Source: Bacteroidota bacterium
GTDB lineage: Bacteria; Bacteroidota; Bacteroidia; Chitinophagales; Chitinophagaceae
Direction: 5' to 3'
NCBI GenBank assembly: GCA_030706605.1
Contig: JAUZOE010000015.1
Coordinates: 1-64,000, forward strand
DNA: 64,000 nucleotides
Under the pieces are notes generated by a model. It searched no databases. It saw only the letters and a program-made list of their open reading frames with translations, and had not been told where the DNA came from. The first letter of the stretch is position 1; each line of letters starts with the position of its first letter. The translations under genes and the position numbers were made by a program. Positions 1 to 7,778 of this stretch are shown one piece after another.

Positions 1-123
1 GCTTTAGTGAAATAAAAAATTTGTTTTTAAGAAAAATACATGCAGTTACATTTAAAGGATTTTTGCTGAAACTATTAATGTTTATAGTAGCATTTACTTT
101 TAATAAACTGACTTAATAACTAG

Positions 124-671
124 CAACTTGAATTAATTAAACTAATGGGAGGCAAAGCTCAATTTGAACTGATGCTCGATAGTTTGTTTACCCAGACTTC
201 GGAATTACTGGGTGAGGACACTGAAGATGTAACAGGTATGATTGGCCAGTATTCGCAGGGGAATGAGCCCGACCATAATTTCGCTTACCTATACGATTTT
301 ATTGACAAGCCTGAAAAAACACAATTCTACACCAACAAAATCATCAATACGCTCTACCTGGATTCGCCAGCTGGCCTGTCTGGCAATGAAGACTGCGGTC
401 AAATGTCAGCCTGGTATGTGTTTAGTGCCATGGGATCTATCCAGTTAATCCGGTGGATGGACGCTACTATTTCGGAAGCCCTCAGTTCGAAAAAGTTGAA
501 ATGCACTTGCCCAATGGCAAAACATTCACCATCAATGCAAAAAATGTATCAAGAGAAAATATTTATATCCAGTCAGTAAAGCTGAATGGAGCGCCACTAA
601 ATCGATTGTACGTCACGTATGATGAAATTGAAAACGGTGGCACACTGGATTTTGAAATGGGAGGCAAATGA
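124..671 (+). pseudogene. GH92 alpha-mannosidase C-terminal remnant, frameshifted
   Basis: This is the last quarter of a glycoside hydrolase family 92 exo-alpha-mannosidase, a secreted glycan-degrading enzyme. Two ORF-track lines (145-579 and 453-671) are the halves of one protein. The first carries the GH92 motifs GNEPDHNFAYLYDF and GNEDCGQMSAWYVFSAMG. The second continues with the usual YYFGSPQF strand and a terminal beta-sandwich. After GGA at 433-435 the sequence reads TCTAT where TTCTAT would restore G-F-Y-P, so one T is missing near 436. In-frame stop TAG at 121-123 closes the 5' side and upstream DNA is AT-rich without coding signal, so the catalytic N-terminal portion is gone. I call it a dead fragment. 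A sequencing error could explain the frameshift but not the 5' truncation. Confidence 0.85.
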
Positions 672-794
672 AATAACCAAAGTTTGATAGAAGTTCAATT
701 GGAACAAAATATGTAAAGCAAAATGTCAAAAATAAAATGGTGATGGAAGAACTCAATCCCATCACCACAATAATTATTACTTAGTTTATTTACC

Positions 795-1706
795 TTACTT
801 TTCCCAGATATCTTTAATTACAAAAGCATTTGTGGTGTCAGTAACACGCAAATCATACATAGCTTCCATAGTATTGAGGATACTATAATGATCGATTTTT
901 TCATCATATTTACCTGGTTTGATATTGGCTCCTGCAAAAATAGTGAGAATATGATTTTGGGGAGTAAACTGGTCTTCATCATAAGTAAGAATCAATAAAC
1001 TGTTATGCGTTTTAGCCCATTCAACATAAGCGCCTAAGTTTTCTTTTAGCCAATCATCACCCCGTTTAATAGCTGCAGAATCTCCAGGTGTTCCAATATT
1101 ATGCATATCATGATCCTGGTCAGGGATAACAAAAGCTACAGTAGGTAGCTGATCAAAATCTTTGGGAAATGCAGTCATTGGCTGACTCACAGAATCGGGT
1201 ATATTATTCTCTTTATTTCCCTGCCAGTTTACCCATGGAGCATGTTTTCGTGCATATAACGTTCCGCCGGTTAAATCACCTTTTAGATAGCTACAATCAA
1301 GGAAACCCGGCGAAGGCATAGTTTGAGCAAAGCCCTTGAATGAATACCCGTTTTTGATTAATGCAGCACCAAGATTGGGAGTAGTATAAGGTGTTTTATC
1401 CTGGAGGCATTGATCATCAGGAATACCTTGTGTGCTTCCAGAAAAGAAAGCTAAGTAATTTGGTTGGCTGGGATGAGTTACTCCATGTGAGTTGGTAAAA
1501 ACAGCGCTCGTATTTGCTAGTTCATTAATATAAGGTGCGCTGGTTGATCCTATTATTTGATCATAGCCATGATTTTCTTCTATCACGATTATTATATGAT
1601 CGGGGACTATTATGCCAGCTTTGGCAATATTTTTTTTTGCCTGTTGATTGCAGGATGCTAATACGCCTGTAAGTGCCATACCTGCTAATAAGATAAAATT
1701 CTTCAT
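795..1706 (-). CDS. Lipoprotein phosphoesterase / acid phosphatase family (PF04185-like)
   Basis: A 303-residue exported protein of the phosphoesterase superfamily that includes acid phosphatases and phospholipase C-type enzymes (alkaline-phosphatase-like fold). It starts with a lipoprotein signal ending in LASC (Cys19). Family motifs follow in order: EENHGYDQIIG (about 43-53), HPSQPNYLAFFSG (about 78-90), VIPDQDHDMHN and LTYDEDQ, the last two supplying metal-binding Asp/His. Length is typical of the bacterial acid phosphatase branch. It probably releases phosphate from organic esters at the cell envelope; the substrate cannot be read from sequence. It lies 97 bp downstream of the STING-like gene on the same strand, so co-transcription is possible, but nothing suggests shared function. 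Confidence 0.85.
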   Translation of the reverse strand: MKNFILLAGMALTGVLASCNQQAKKNIAKAGIIVPDHIIIVIEENHGYDQIIGSTSAPYINELANTSAVFTNSHGVTHPSQPNYLAFFSGSTQGIPDDQCLQDKTPYTTPNLGAALIKNGYSFKGFAQTMPSPGFLDCSYLKGDLTGGTLYARKHAPWVNWQGNKENNIPDSVSQPMTAFPKDFDQLPTVAFVIPDQDHDMHNIGTPGDSAAIKRGDDWLKENLGAYVEWAKTHNSLLILTYDEDQFTPQNHILTIFAGANIKPGKYDEKIDHYSILNTMEAMYDLRVTDTTNAFVIKDIWEK

Positions 1707-1803
1707 TACTAATTTTTAAAATTAGCCGCTAAAGTACTTTTTCTTTTCTTGTTAAAAATATAGTATCCTGTAATTTGTCTTATTTTATTGTGAAAATATT
1801 CGA

Positions 1804-2466
1804 TTATGGAAGGTTCCCTATTAAATCAACAAATGAAATGAAATCACCATGGCCATTTTCATTTAATAATCTTTCAGTTTCTCTTTTAAAGATTTCAATA
1901 TACTTTTTCCCCCGTTCGTCTTTTTTAGCCTGGTGATCGTCATTTATCTTTTTTTGCATTTCATATTCAAGTAATGCACTCAATGATAAAAGCGTACCAG
2001 GAAAATCAACATAAAAACTAATCCCTGTTTTTGAATTACTGATTTCAAGAATATTTCTTCTATCACCAGCCTGCGAGATGGTGACTGTTTTTGTCTTGCT
2101 TGATAATGGAGATATATTCAGCGATGCTTTTAATACGTTCATCCTCGAAGCCTCAAAATCAGAAATTTTTTGGGGAATGAAAATATAGATTCTTTTCTGT
2201 TGACTAATCAATTGTTGAGCCAGCATGGCATCGATAAGTGGTCCGGCAAAATTTTTCACATATCCAACTGCGAGTAAATTCGCTGTTGAAAATTTTTCCA
2301 GTTTGTCTGACCGTATCTCTGACACCAATTTAAAAGCAACCGGCAAACAACCCAACCCTACAATGATGTGGTCAGGGTTAAAATGTATGACATCTATTTC
2401 CAGGAAAAAAATGAGAACTACCGGAACAATCGTAATGATTAATTCAAATACTTTATATCTTTTCAT
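1804..2466 (-). CDS. Bacterial STING-like receptor with two N-terminal TM helices (TM-STING)
   Basis: A 220-residue protein with two hydrophobic helices (about 7-24 and 31-49) followed by a domain I assign to prokaryotic STING, the cyclic-dinucleotide receptor of CBASS-type immunity. Support is by eye: the helix STANLLAVGYVKNFAGPL (60-76) resembles the STING helix with a GY/NF pattern; strand KRIYIFIP (91-98) matches the Rossmann-like core strand; and DRRN (135-138), then YVDFPGT (152-158), give an Arg-18-Asp-4-Thr spacing like the c-di-GMP-contacting Arg, Asp and Thr reported for bacterial STINGs (recalled from the literature). The long charged helix 168-203 matches the C-terminal STING helix. 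In known systems ligand binding oligomerises STING and activates the fused part, here a membrane segment. No CD-NTase gene is visible in the window, which is unusual. Start ATG is the only one that keeps both helices. Confidence 0.8.
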   Translation of the reverse strand: MKRYKVFELIITIVPVVLIFFLEIDVIHFNPDHIIVGLGCLPVAFKLVSEIRSDKLEKFSTANLLAVGYVKNFAGPLIDAMLAQQLISQQKRIYIFIPQKISDFEASRMNVLKASLNISPLSSKTKTVTISQAGDRRNILEISNSKTGISFYVDFPGTLLSLSALLEYEMQKKINDDHQAKKDERGKKYIEIFKRETERLLNENGHGDFISFVDLIGNLP

Positions 2467-2601
2467 AGCAAAAATGATTCAAAATGGACAATGCTTAAAT
2501 ATATTTCTAAATGAAATATAGAAGAAATTTTTTTGATATAAAAATACAGCGGGGAAAAAGTCATACCCCATACCAAAAAGTATGAAAAAGATTAATCCTA
2601 C

Positions 2602-2629
2602 TTTGATTAAAATTAAAATTTTAATCAAA
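2602..2629. repeat. 13-bp perfect inverted repeat, terminator or operator
   Basis: TTTGATTAAAATT and its exact reverse complement are separated by AA. It lies between the STING-like gene (start 2466) and the outer-membrane barrel gene (stop 2671), both on the minus strand. It could end the barrel transcript or be an operator for the STING-like gene, since it sits about 140-160 bp upstream of that start. It is very AT-rich and lacks a clean U-tract, so neither role is settled. Confidence 0.45.
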
Positions 2630-2670
2630 TACTTTACAATTACGAAGTGAAAATGTCCAATTCAGATTTC

Positions 2671-3267
2671 TTAAAAAAGATTTATATTCATACCAATCAG
2701 TAACTGCCTGCTATACCATTTATAGCGATTATCAATATTATTTATATTTGCCACACCAAAAACATAATTGGCAAAAAATCTCACATTTAAGAGATCAGCT
2801 TGTACGCCAGTGGCTATTCCCACATCATTTCGTTTAAATGCTACAGCCTTATCATTTATAACCAGGTCCTCATTATCATAAACAAGAAAACTATATTGCG
2901 GACCTGCATTGACGGTTAATAATTTACTGACTTTGTATCCCATCAATATAGGAACACTTATATAACTCAACTTAATCTGATTACTAGCATCAGGATAACC
3001 ATTGACATTATAAAAATTAATAAAATTATTTGCCTTTTTACTGTTTACATAATTAAAAATTAATTCAGGTTGAATATCCCATTTTTTATTTAAGTTAATC
3101 CTGGCAAAGCCACCTCCAAACCACCCGGCATTATAGGAATCTTTAATTCCATTACCTTTTATATTGGTAAGATTGGCCCCAAGGCTAAGCCCATAATTCA
3201 CTGATTGAGCATAAGAGCCGAAAGCACAAAAAAGCGCGAAAGCGGATAATAAAATATTTTTTTTCAT
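2671..3267 (-). CDS. Outer-membrane beta-barrel protein (porin family, PF13568-like)
   Basis: A 198-residue secreted protein with a clear Sec signal (MKKNILLSAFALFCAFGSYAQ, cleaved after Ala-Gln). Alternating amphipathic strands follow, such as LGANLTNIKG, WDIQPELIFNYV and VRFFANYVFGVANI, with an aromatic/hydrophobic C-terminus ending in NLF. This is the pattern of the small 8-strand porin-like barrels abundant in Bacteroidota. Function is unknown; such proteins are commonly structural or small-molecule channels. A plausible promoter lies upstream: TTTG, then 19 bases, then TAAATTTTG reading on the minus strand. It stands alone, 200 bp upstream of the STING-like gene. Confidence 0.8.
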   Translation of the reverse strand: MKKNILLSAFALFCAFGSYAQSVNYGLSLGANLTNIKGNGIKDSYNAGWFGGGFARINLNKKWDIQPELIFNYVNSKKANNFINFYNVNGYPDASNQIKLSYISVPILMGYKVSKLLTVNAGPQYSFLVYDNEDLVINDKAVAFKRNDVGIATGVQADLLNVRFFANYVFGVANINNIDNRYKWYSRQLLIGMNINLF

Positions 3268-3563
3268 AATATAGTTTTCTATCGGTCAAAATTTAAATGA
3301 GTAAGAATGTGGCGCAAATGTGGATACAGGGATTGCAAATAAAACCTTAAAATCGACTGAATGACATAAATGATGTACAAAAGATATATTATTCATGCCA
3401 AAGTGTTTTTCTATTTATATTGAAAAGTAATTTAATAATAAGGAGATCACTTCTGTCTACAAACATATCTCAATATCATCTCAATCAATCATTTGCAACC
3501 AGAGATGTAAATCATGCCAAGGTATCTGTCGTCAAGATTCACTCAAAACAAACCAGTATTAAC

Positions 3564-3571
3564 TATCTTTG
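3564..3571 (+). promoter_or_regulatory. Bacteroidota -7 promoter element upstream of TPP riboswitch
   Basis: TATCTTTG matches the Bacteroidota TAnnTTTG consensus exactly. It ends 12 bases before the first conserved riboswitch base, so the transcript would begin almost at the aptamer. No good -33 TTTG is visible. The rest of the 3268-3583 gap holds no gene I would support; the 61-residue ORF at 3420-3605 runs into the aptamer and is rejected. Confidence 0.6.
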
Positions 3572-3583
3572 CAGTTACAAACT

Positions 3584-3730
3584 CAAGGGGTGCCTTGCAG
3601 GATAATTGATTAAAAGATCAGTTATACCTGCTGAAAGTAAGGCTGAGATTATACCCATTGAAAGAAACCGGAACAAAACTGTTTCTTTCATGCACCTGAT
3701 ACGGATAATACCGGCGGAGGGAGGAGGAAT
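3584..3730 (+). promoter_or_regulatory. TPP (THI-box) riboswitch
   Basis: The conserved thiamine pyrophosphate aptamer elements occur in order: AAGGGGTGCC near 3585, GGCTGAGATTATACCC near 3641-3656, CACCTGATACGGATAATACC near 3693-3712, and GGCGGAGGGA near 3713. The segment between CTGAGA/ACCC and CACCTGAT forms an optional stem (GAAAGAAACCGG...GTTTCTTTC). It lies about 70 bases upstream of the PnuC-like gene, which defines that transporter as thiamine-related. In Bacteroidota such elements usually act by sequestering translation signals; no strong intrinsic terminator hairpin is obvious before the start codon. Confidence 0.93.
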
Positions 3731-3798
3731 ATATTTCAGCACATCAAATTTGCTTTCAACCTGATTGAGTTAATTATAATTTATTCAACCAGTGCAAT

Positions 3799-4434
3799 AT
3801 GTCTTTACACGAATGGTGGAGTTTACTTTTTCAGCAAATAACAGAAACAAGTTGGCTGGAATGGCTGGCGGTGAGTTTGGGTATAGCAGAAGTATTGTAT
3901 GCCAAAACCAACAAAATATGGCTGTATCCAACCGGGATTGCAGGCACATTGCTTACCATCTATTTATTCTTTATGGCCGGTTTGTATGCCGAAGGATTGC
4001 TCAATGGATATTATGTAATAATGAGCGTATATGGCTGGTGGTATTGGATTAAAAAGAAAGATTTACCCCCGGTGAAAATCACCTATTGCAACCGGAAAGA
4101 ATGGCTGGCAATTGTTGGTATTGTTACTGGTAGTTTTATTATATTGTACCTGCTCCTTAAAAATTTTACCCCATCTACTGTTCCTTTTTGGGATGCCTGG
4201 ATCAGTGCAACTGCCTGGGCCGGTATGTGGTTGTTGGCTAAGCGCAAAATAGAAAACTGGATATTATTAAATATTTCCAATGCATTTGCCATACCTATAT
4301 TATTTTATAAACATTTATTATTGTACAGCGGCCTTACCATCTTTCTTTTTGTGGTAGCCATACAGGGATATTTTACATGGCGAAATATTACCAGGAAAGA
4401 AAATATAATTTCATTCACCACAGCAGCAGCATAA
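3799..4434 (+). CDS. pnuT: PnuC-family transporter, thiamine type (PnuT)
   Basis: A 211-residue inner-membrane protein of the PnuC vitamin transporter family, with about seven hydrophobic helices and the family motif YGWWYWIKKK near residue 76. PnuC proteins facilitate diffusion of nicotinamide riboside, while the PnuT branch carries thiamine, which is then trapped by phosphorylation. The TPP riboswitch directly upstream argues for thiamine. ATG at 3799 is chosen because it begins just before the first amphipathic helix (SLHEWWSLLF). The ORF-track line at 3792 is a different frame. No thiamine pyrophosphokinase or TonB receptor lies next to it here, although these often accompany pnuT in this phylum. 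The following gene begins 15 bp later and is probably in the same riboswitch-controlled transcript. Confidence 0.9.
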   Translation: MSLHEWWSLLFQQITETSWLEWLAVSLGIAEVLYAKTNKIWLYPTGIAGTLLTIYLFFMAGLYAEGLLNGYYVIMSVYGWWYWIKKKDLPPVKITYCNRKEWLAIVGIVTGSFIILYLLLKNFTPSTVPFWDAWISATAWAGMWLLAKRKIENWILLNISNAFAIPILFYKHLLLYSGLTIFLFVVAIQGYFTWRNITRKENIISFTTAAA

Positions 4435-4449
4435 CTAATTTATTAATTT

Positions 4450-5550
4450 ATGGATCTAAAAAAAATACCCCATCCTTCTTTTTTTATTGATACACAACTA
4501 ACTGATACCATACGCCATTTTGCACGAGATGCAGAAGGATTGGGAAGATTGCATCCTCAACAATTATCAATTATATATGAACAAAAATGGTTTAATTTAT
4601 TTGTGCCAACGTCCTATGGAGGATTGCATTTATCGCTCCCCGAAGGATTAAAAATAGAAGAATGCCTGGCATGGGCAGATGGGAGTACCGGCTGGACAGT
4701 AACCCTTTGCAGTGGCGCTAACTGGTTCATTGGTTTTTTACAAAAGGCGATTGCGGAAATTGTTTTTAATACCAATAAAGTATGCCTTGCAGGAAGCGGG
4801 CGAGCTTCAGGCATTGCCAAAATAGTTGGCGAAGATTATGAGATTACAGGCAATTGGAACTATGCCACAGGCACCGCGCATGCTACCGGATTTACTGCCA
4901 ATTGTATGATTGAAAAAGATGGAGAGATAATAAAGAATGAAGATGGTAGTCCAATGGTATCTTCATTTATATTTTTAAGAGAAGAAGTAACCATTCATGA
5001 AAACTGGAACTGCCTTGGTATGATTGCCACCTCCAGTAATGGTTTTGAAATAAAAGCTTTAAGAGTTAAAAAAAACAGGCGCTTTGAAATTGATCCAAAC
5101 GAGGCCATATTAAATAGTCCTGTTTATCAATACCCATTTCTACAGTTTGCGGAAGCTACACTTGCAGTAAACAGTTCGGGTATGGCACACCGTTATTTTG
5201 ACTTATGTGAAGCCCTGGTAAAAGAACGACAAGAAAGGAAAGACTTTAATACACCCTTGAACCCGTTGGCTAATTTACTGGGAGAAGCAAAAATACAGAT
5301 GGAAGGAACAAGAGAATTATTTTACCACACAGCACAGCTTTCATGGGAAGAATATATTAATAGCAAAACCTGTTCATCTGGCACATTAAAAAAGGTTAGC
5401 AAAACAAGCCGGGAATTGGCATCCAAGGCAAGACATCTCGTTGATGAATTGTATCCTTATTGCGGACTTAAGGCAGCCAACCCATCCACAGAAATGAATC
5501 GTGTATGGCGTAATTTGCATACAGTAAGCCAGCACCCCTTGCTGCTGTAA
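4450..5550 (+). CDS. Acyl-CoA dehydrogenase-like flavoprotein
   Basis: A 366-residue protein of the acyl-CoA dehydrogenase superfamily. The N-terminal helical domain includes ECLAWADGSTGWTVTLCSG (about 72-90), the central beta-domain has GNWNYATGTAHATGFTA (about 133-149), and the C-terminal four-helix bundle includes NPLANLLGEAKIQMEGTRELFYHTA. The GSTGW pattern and overall form resemble the flavin-dependent monooxygenase side of the family (DszC/HsaA-like) as much as true dehydrogenases. The catalytic Glu of classical short-chain enzymes is not evident. Substrate is unknown. It starts 15 bp after pnuT and probably shares the TPP-responsive leader, which is unexpected for this family and may point to a thiamine-related oxidation. 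Confidence 0.78.
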   Translation: MDLKKIPHPSFFIDTQLTDTIRHFARDAEGLGRLHPQQLSIIYEQKWFNLFVPTSYGGLHLSLPEGLKIEECLAWADGSTGWTVTLCSGANWFIGFLQKAIAEIVFNTNKVCLAGSGRASGIAKIVGEDYEITGNWNYATGTAHATGFTANCMIEKDGEIIKNEDGSPMVSSFIFLREEVTIHENWNCLGMIATSSNGFEIKALRVKKNRRFEIDPNEAILNSPVYQYPFLQFAEATLAVNSSGMAHRYFDLCEALVKERQERKDFNTPLNPLANLLGEAKIQMEGTRELFYHTAQLSWEEYINSKTCSSGTLKKVSKTSRELASKARHLVDELYPYCGLKAANPSTEMNRVWRNLHTVSQHPLLL

Positions 5551-5638
5551 ATAGTTGATGTTGCTAAAATCATGAATAATGAAAAGGCTTTCCAGCCTCA
5601 TTCAGATACAAATAAAGGAACAGCATTTATCTTTTTAC

Positions 5639-5693
5639 TGATATATATACCTGGCTAAAGAAATAATATTTCTTTAGCCAGGTATATATATCA
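5639..5693. repeat. 27-bp perfect inverted repeat with 1-base centre
   Basis: Two perfect 27-base complementary arms surround a single A at 5666; the core is CCTGGCTAAAGAAATA. RNA from either strand would form a very stable hairpin. It follows the acyl-CoA-dehydrogenase-like gene by about 90 bp, so termination is the simplest role, though it has no downstream U-run. The arms are longer and more perfect than usual intrinsic terminators. Confidence 0.85.
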
Positions 5694-6154
5694 AAATGTT
5701 TAGCCAATCAAAACATATTCCCATTTAAAAGAACAAACAAGCAAAAAAATATTCATAGTTACCCAACCTTTTTCAATAAATGATTCAACTTACTATTTAG
5801 TTTATAGTTTAAAAACTCATTTACACTATTAAATAATTAGCATGAACAGACAACAGTTCCAAGGGGGAATAGAAATAGTGAATACATTTTTGACTATGCA
5901 TCTTTATATATGCAACAAAAGTAACCAATTCTCACTGGCTCAGAATGTTGATTTTACTTTAAACCTTACAGATACAGCGACTGCCTTTTTAAAAAGGCGT
6001 GCGGATATATATACACAAATGGAGTAATTGTAGCCAAAATAAAATGGCATGATTATTGATTTTTTCACGTTGCTAATCATAAATAAGTTGAATTATATCT
6101 TCCCTAAGATGATATATAATCGAATTTTGATGTTAACCTTTTGAAACCGATCTT
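5694..6154. other. Intergenic stretch with no supported gene
   Basis: About 460 AT-rich bases between the large palindrome and the OB-fold gene. A 61-codon ORF (5842-6027) begins with ATG but has no recognisable domain, signal peptide or ribosome-binding context, so I do not call it a gene. The segment presumably contains the promoter for the cytochrome operon starting at 6155. I found no copy of the TGAT-N4-ATCA palindrome present in the other haem-cluster promoters. Confidence 0.5.
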
Positions 6155-6574
6155 ATGAAAAAAACCATTAGAAAAGTACTTCTTATTTTTTCTATTATAA
6201 TGCTGGTATGCATATCCGGTATATGGTACTTTATTTTTTACCGACCAACCCATTATCAGAGAAATATACTGGCAGAAAATAGTATTTCTTTAACAGCTGA
6301 TGAATTGGTAAATAACTACAAAAACAATGAACACAAAAGCGATAGCCTTTTTTTAAACAAAGCAGTAACTGTAACTGGTAAGGTTACGGATGTAAGAAAA
6401 AACCAGGAAGGCAAAACAATCATTTTTTTAGGAAGTAAAGATCCAATGTCGAATGTTTCCTGCACTTTTAAATCACCGACAAACATCATTCCAGGCACTA
6501 ATGTTATCTTAAAGGGTATATGTGCCGGCTATCTGAGTGATGTCATTTTAATAGATGGGGTATACGTAAAATAA
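6155..6574 (+). CDS. Membrane-anchored OB-fold protein (tRNA_anti-like)
   Basis: A 139-residue protein with one N-terminal membrane helix (about 7-30, IRKVLLIFSIIMLVCISGIWYFIF) and an OB-fold-like domain: TADELVNNYKNNEHKSDSLFLNKAVTVTGKV, then VSCTFKS and GTNVILKGICAGYLSDVILID. This matches the tRNA_anti-like/OB-fold lipoprotein family, common in Bacteroidota and of unknown role. The same fold occurs in the CcmE haem chaperone, but no haem-attachment His motif is evident. It is the first gene of a plus-strand run whose next members are c-type cytochrome lipoproteins; the gap to the next start is 21 bp. Confidence 0.7.
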   Translation: MKKTIRKVLLIFSIIMLVCISGIWYFIFYRPTHYQRNILAENSISLTADELVNNYKNNEHKSDSLFLNKAVTVTGKVTDVRKNQEGKTIIFLGSKDPMSNVSCTFKSPTNIIPGTNVILKGICAGYLSDVILIDGVYVK

Positions 6575-6595
6575 TAAAATCAAAATCAACATCTT

Positions 6596-7318
6596 ATGAA
6601 AAAACTATTTATAGCATTTTTTGCTGTAATGCTTACAATAATTGCGTGTAAGCATGAGATACTATCTCCGACCACTAATACTCCACCCATAATTATCGTT
6701 GACAGTGGGAATGGCAATACCGCCGGCAATAGTAATACAGGCGGTAGTACACCTAATGATAAAGTATGTTTTAACTCCCAGATATTACCTCTTTACCAGG
6801 GCTATTGCGGGAGCATTGGTTGCCACAGCGGAACAAGGCCCGCCGAGGGCGTGGATCTTACGACTTACGCCAACATCATGAGAGGAATCACGGCAAACAA
6901 CCCTTCAGGTAGCAGGTATTTTACGATATTAACAGGTAAAATGCCTCCCAGAAACAGTCCGCAACTAACTGCTGCCCAGATAGCCATTATACAAAAATGG
7001 ATTACAGAGGGTGCAACGAATACACAATGTGTTGTTACAGTTTGTGATACTACAAAATTCACTTATACTAACAGTGTACAGCTAATATATGCAACCTACT
7101 GCAACGGTTGTCATGGCGTAGCCCCAGGATCTGCAAATGTATTTTTAGGAGATTATGCCGGGGCGAAAAATATAGCTGTTACAATGCAACAACAATTACT
7201 TAATGCAATTAATTACACCTCAGCTTCTTCTGCGCAAAATATGCCTCCGGGGGGGAAATTGAGTACTTGTGATATTTCTACGATTACTAACTGGATAAAT
7301 AAAGGAACTCCTCAATAA
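6596..7318 (+). CDS. Di-haem c-type cytochrome lipoprotein
   Basis: A 240-residue lipoprotein (signal ending IIAC, Cys18) with a Ser/Thr/Asn/Gly-rich linker (about 25-55) and two cytochrome-like halves. Half one has C71-GSIG-C76-H77, a CX4CH haem site, with a candidate distal Met in KMPPRN (M116). Half two has C169-NG-C172-H173, a normal CXXCH, with NMPPGGK as candidate distal ligand. Each half ends in a helix of the form IIQKWITEGA or ITNWINKGT, typical of the small planctomycete/Bacteroidota cytochrome domain. It probably carries electrons in the periplasm, anchored to a membrane by its lipid. It is followed by a second cytochrome lipoprotein, YceI and a DUF5777 barrel. Confidence 0.85.
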   Translation: MKKLFIAFFAVMLTIIACKHEILSPTTNTPPIIIVDSGNGNTAGNSNTGGSTPNDKVCFNSQILPLYQGYCGSIGCHSGTRPAEGVDLTTYANIMRGITANNPSGSRYFTILTGKMPPRNSPQLTAAQIAIIQKWITEGATNTQCVVTVCDTTKFTYTNSVQLIYATYCNGCHGVAPGSANVFLGDYAGAKNIAVTMQQQLLNAINYTSASSAQNMPPGGKLSTCDISTITNWINKGTPQ

Positions 7319-7384
7319 TTAATATTAATTAGCCTAACCTTTTATTAAAATAAAGAAGACAGAAAGAATAATTAAACAAACACT

Positions 7385-7762
7385 ATGAAAAAATTCTTGA
7401 TATTTACAACTATGTGTTTTATGATCGCCATATATACCGGCTGTTATTATGACAAGGCCGACCAAATATATTTACCCACCACAATCAACTGCGACACTAC
7501 TAATCTCAAATACGGTACAGATATAAATGCTATACTAAATACCTATTGCAATTCATGTCATGGCGGTAATGCTTCGTTAGGAGGAGGTATAAAATTAGAC
7601 ACTTACGCTTCTTTGCTACCCTATGTAAATAATGGACTCCTGCTAAACGATATTGAACAGAATCCGGGTTTTAATGCAATGCCAAAAGGGGGAGCTAAAT
7701 TATCTGATTGTGTAATCAACAAAATAGCCGCCTGGATAAAAAATACTGCACCTAATAATTAA
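7385..7762 (+). CDS. Mono-haem c-type cytochrome lipoprotein
   Basis: A 125-residue lipoprotein (lipobox IYTGC) with one CNSCH haem-binding motif in NTYCNSCHGGNASLGGG, a candidate distal Met in NAMPKGGAKLSD, and the closing helix VINKIAAWIKNTAPNN. It resembles the second half of the preceding di-haem protein, suggesting the two arose by duplication of one domain. It sits 66 bp after that gene and 16 bp before the YceI gene, consistent with one operon. Likely a periplasm-facing electron carrier; partner and redox potential are unknown. Confidence 0.85.
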   Translation: MKKFLIFTTMCFMIAIYTGCYYDKADQIYLPTTINCDTTNLKYGTDINAILNTYCNSCHGGNASLGGGIKLDTYASLLPYVNNGLLLNDIEQNPGFNAMPKGGAKLSDCVINKIAAWIKNTAPNN

Positions 7763-7778
7763 TTTGAAAATAAAATCT

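Noticed and set aside
3420-3605. 61-codon plus-strand ORF before pnuT
   Set aside because: It runs into the TPP aptamer, overlaps the -7 element and has no domain or codon signal.
5842-6027. 61-codon ORF in the gap after the large palindrome
   Set aside because: No family, signal peptide or supporting context; could be random in AT-rich DNA.
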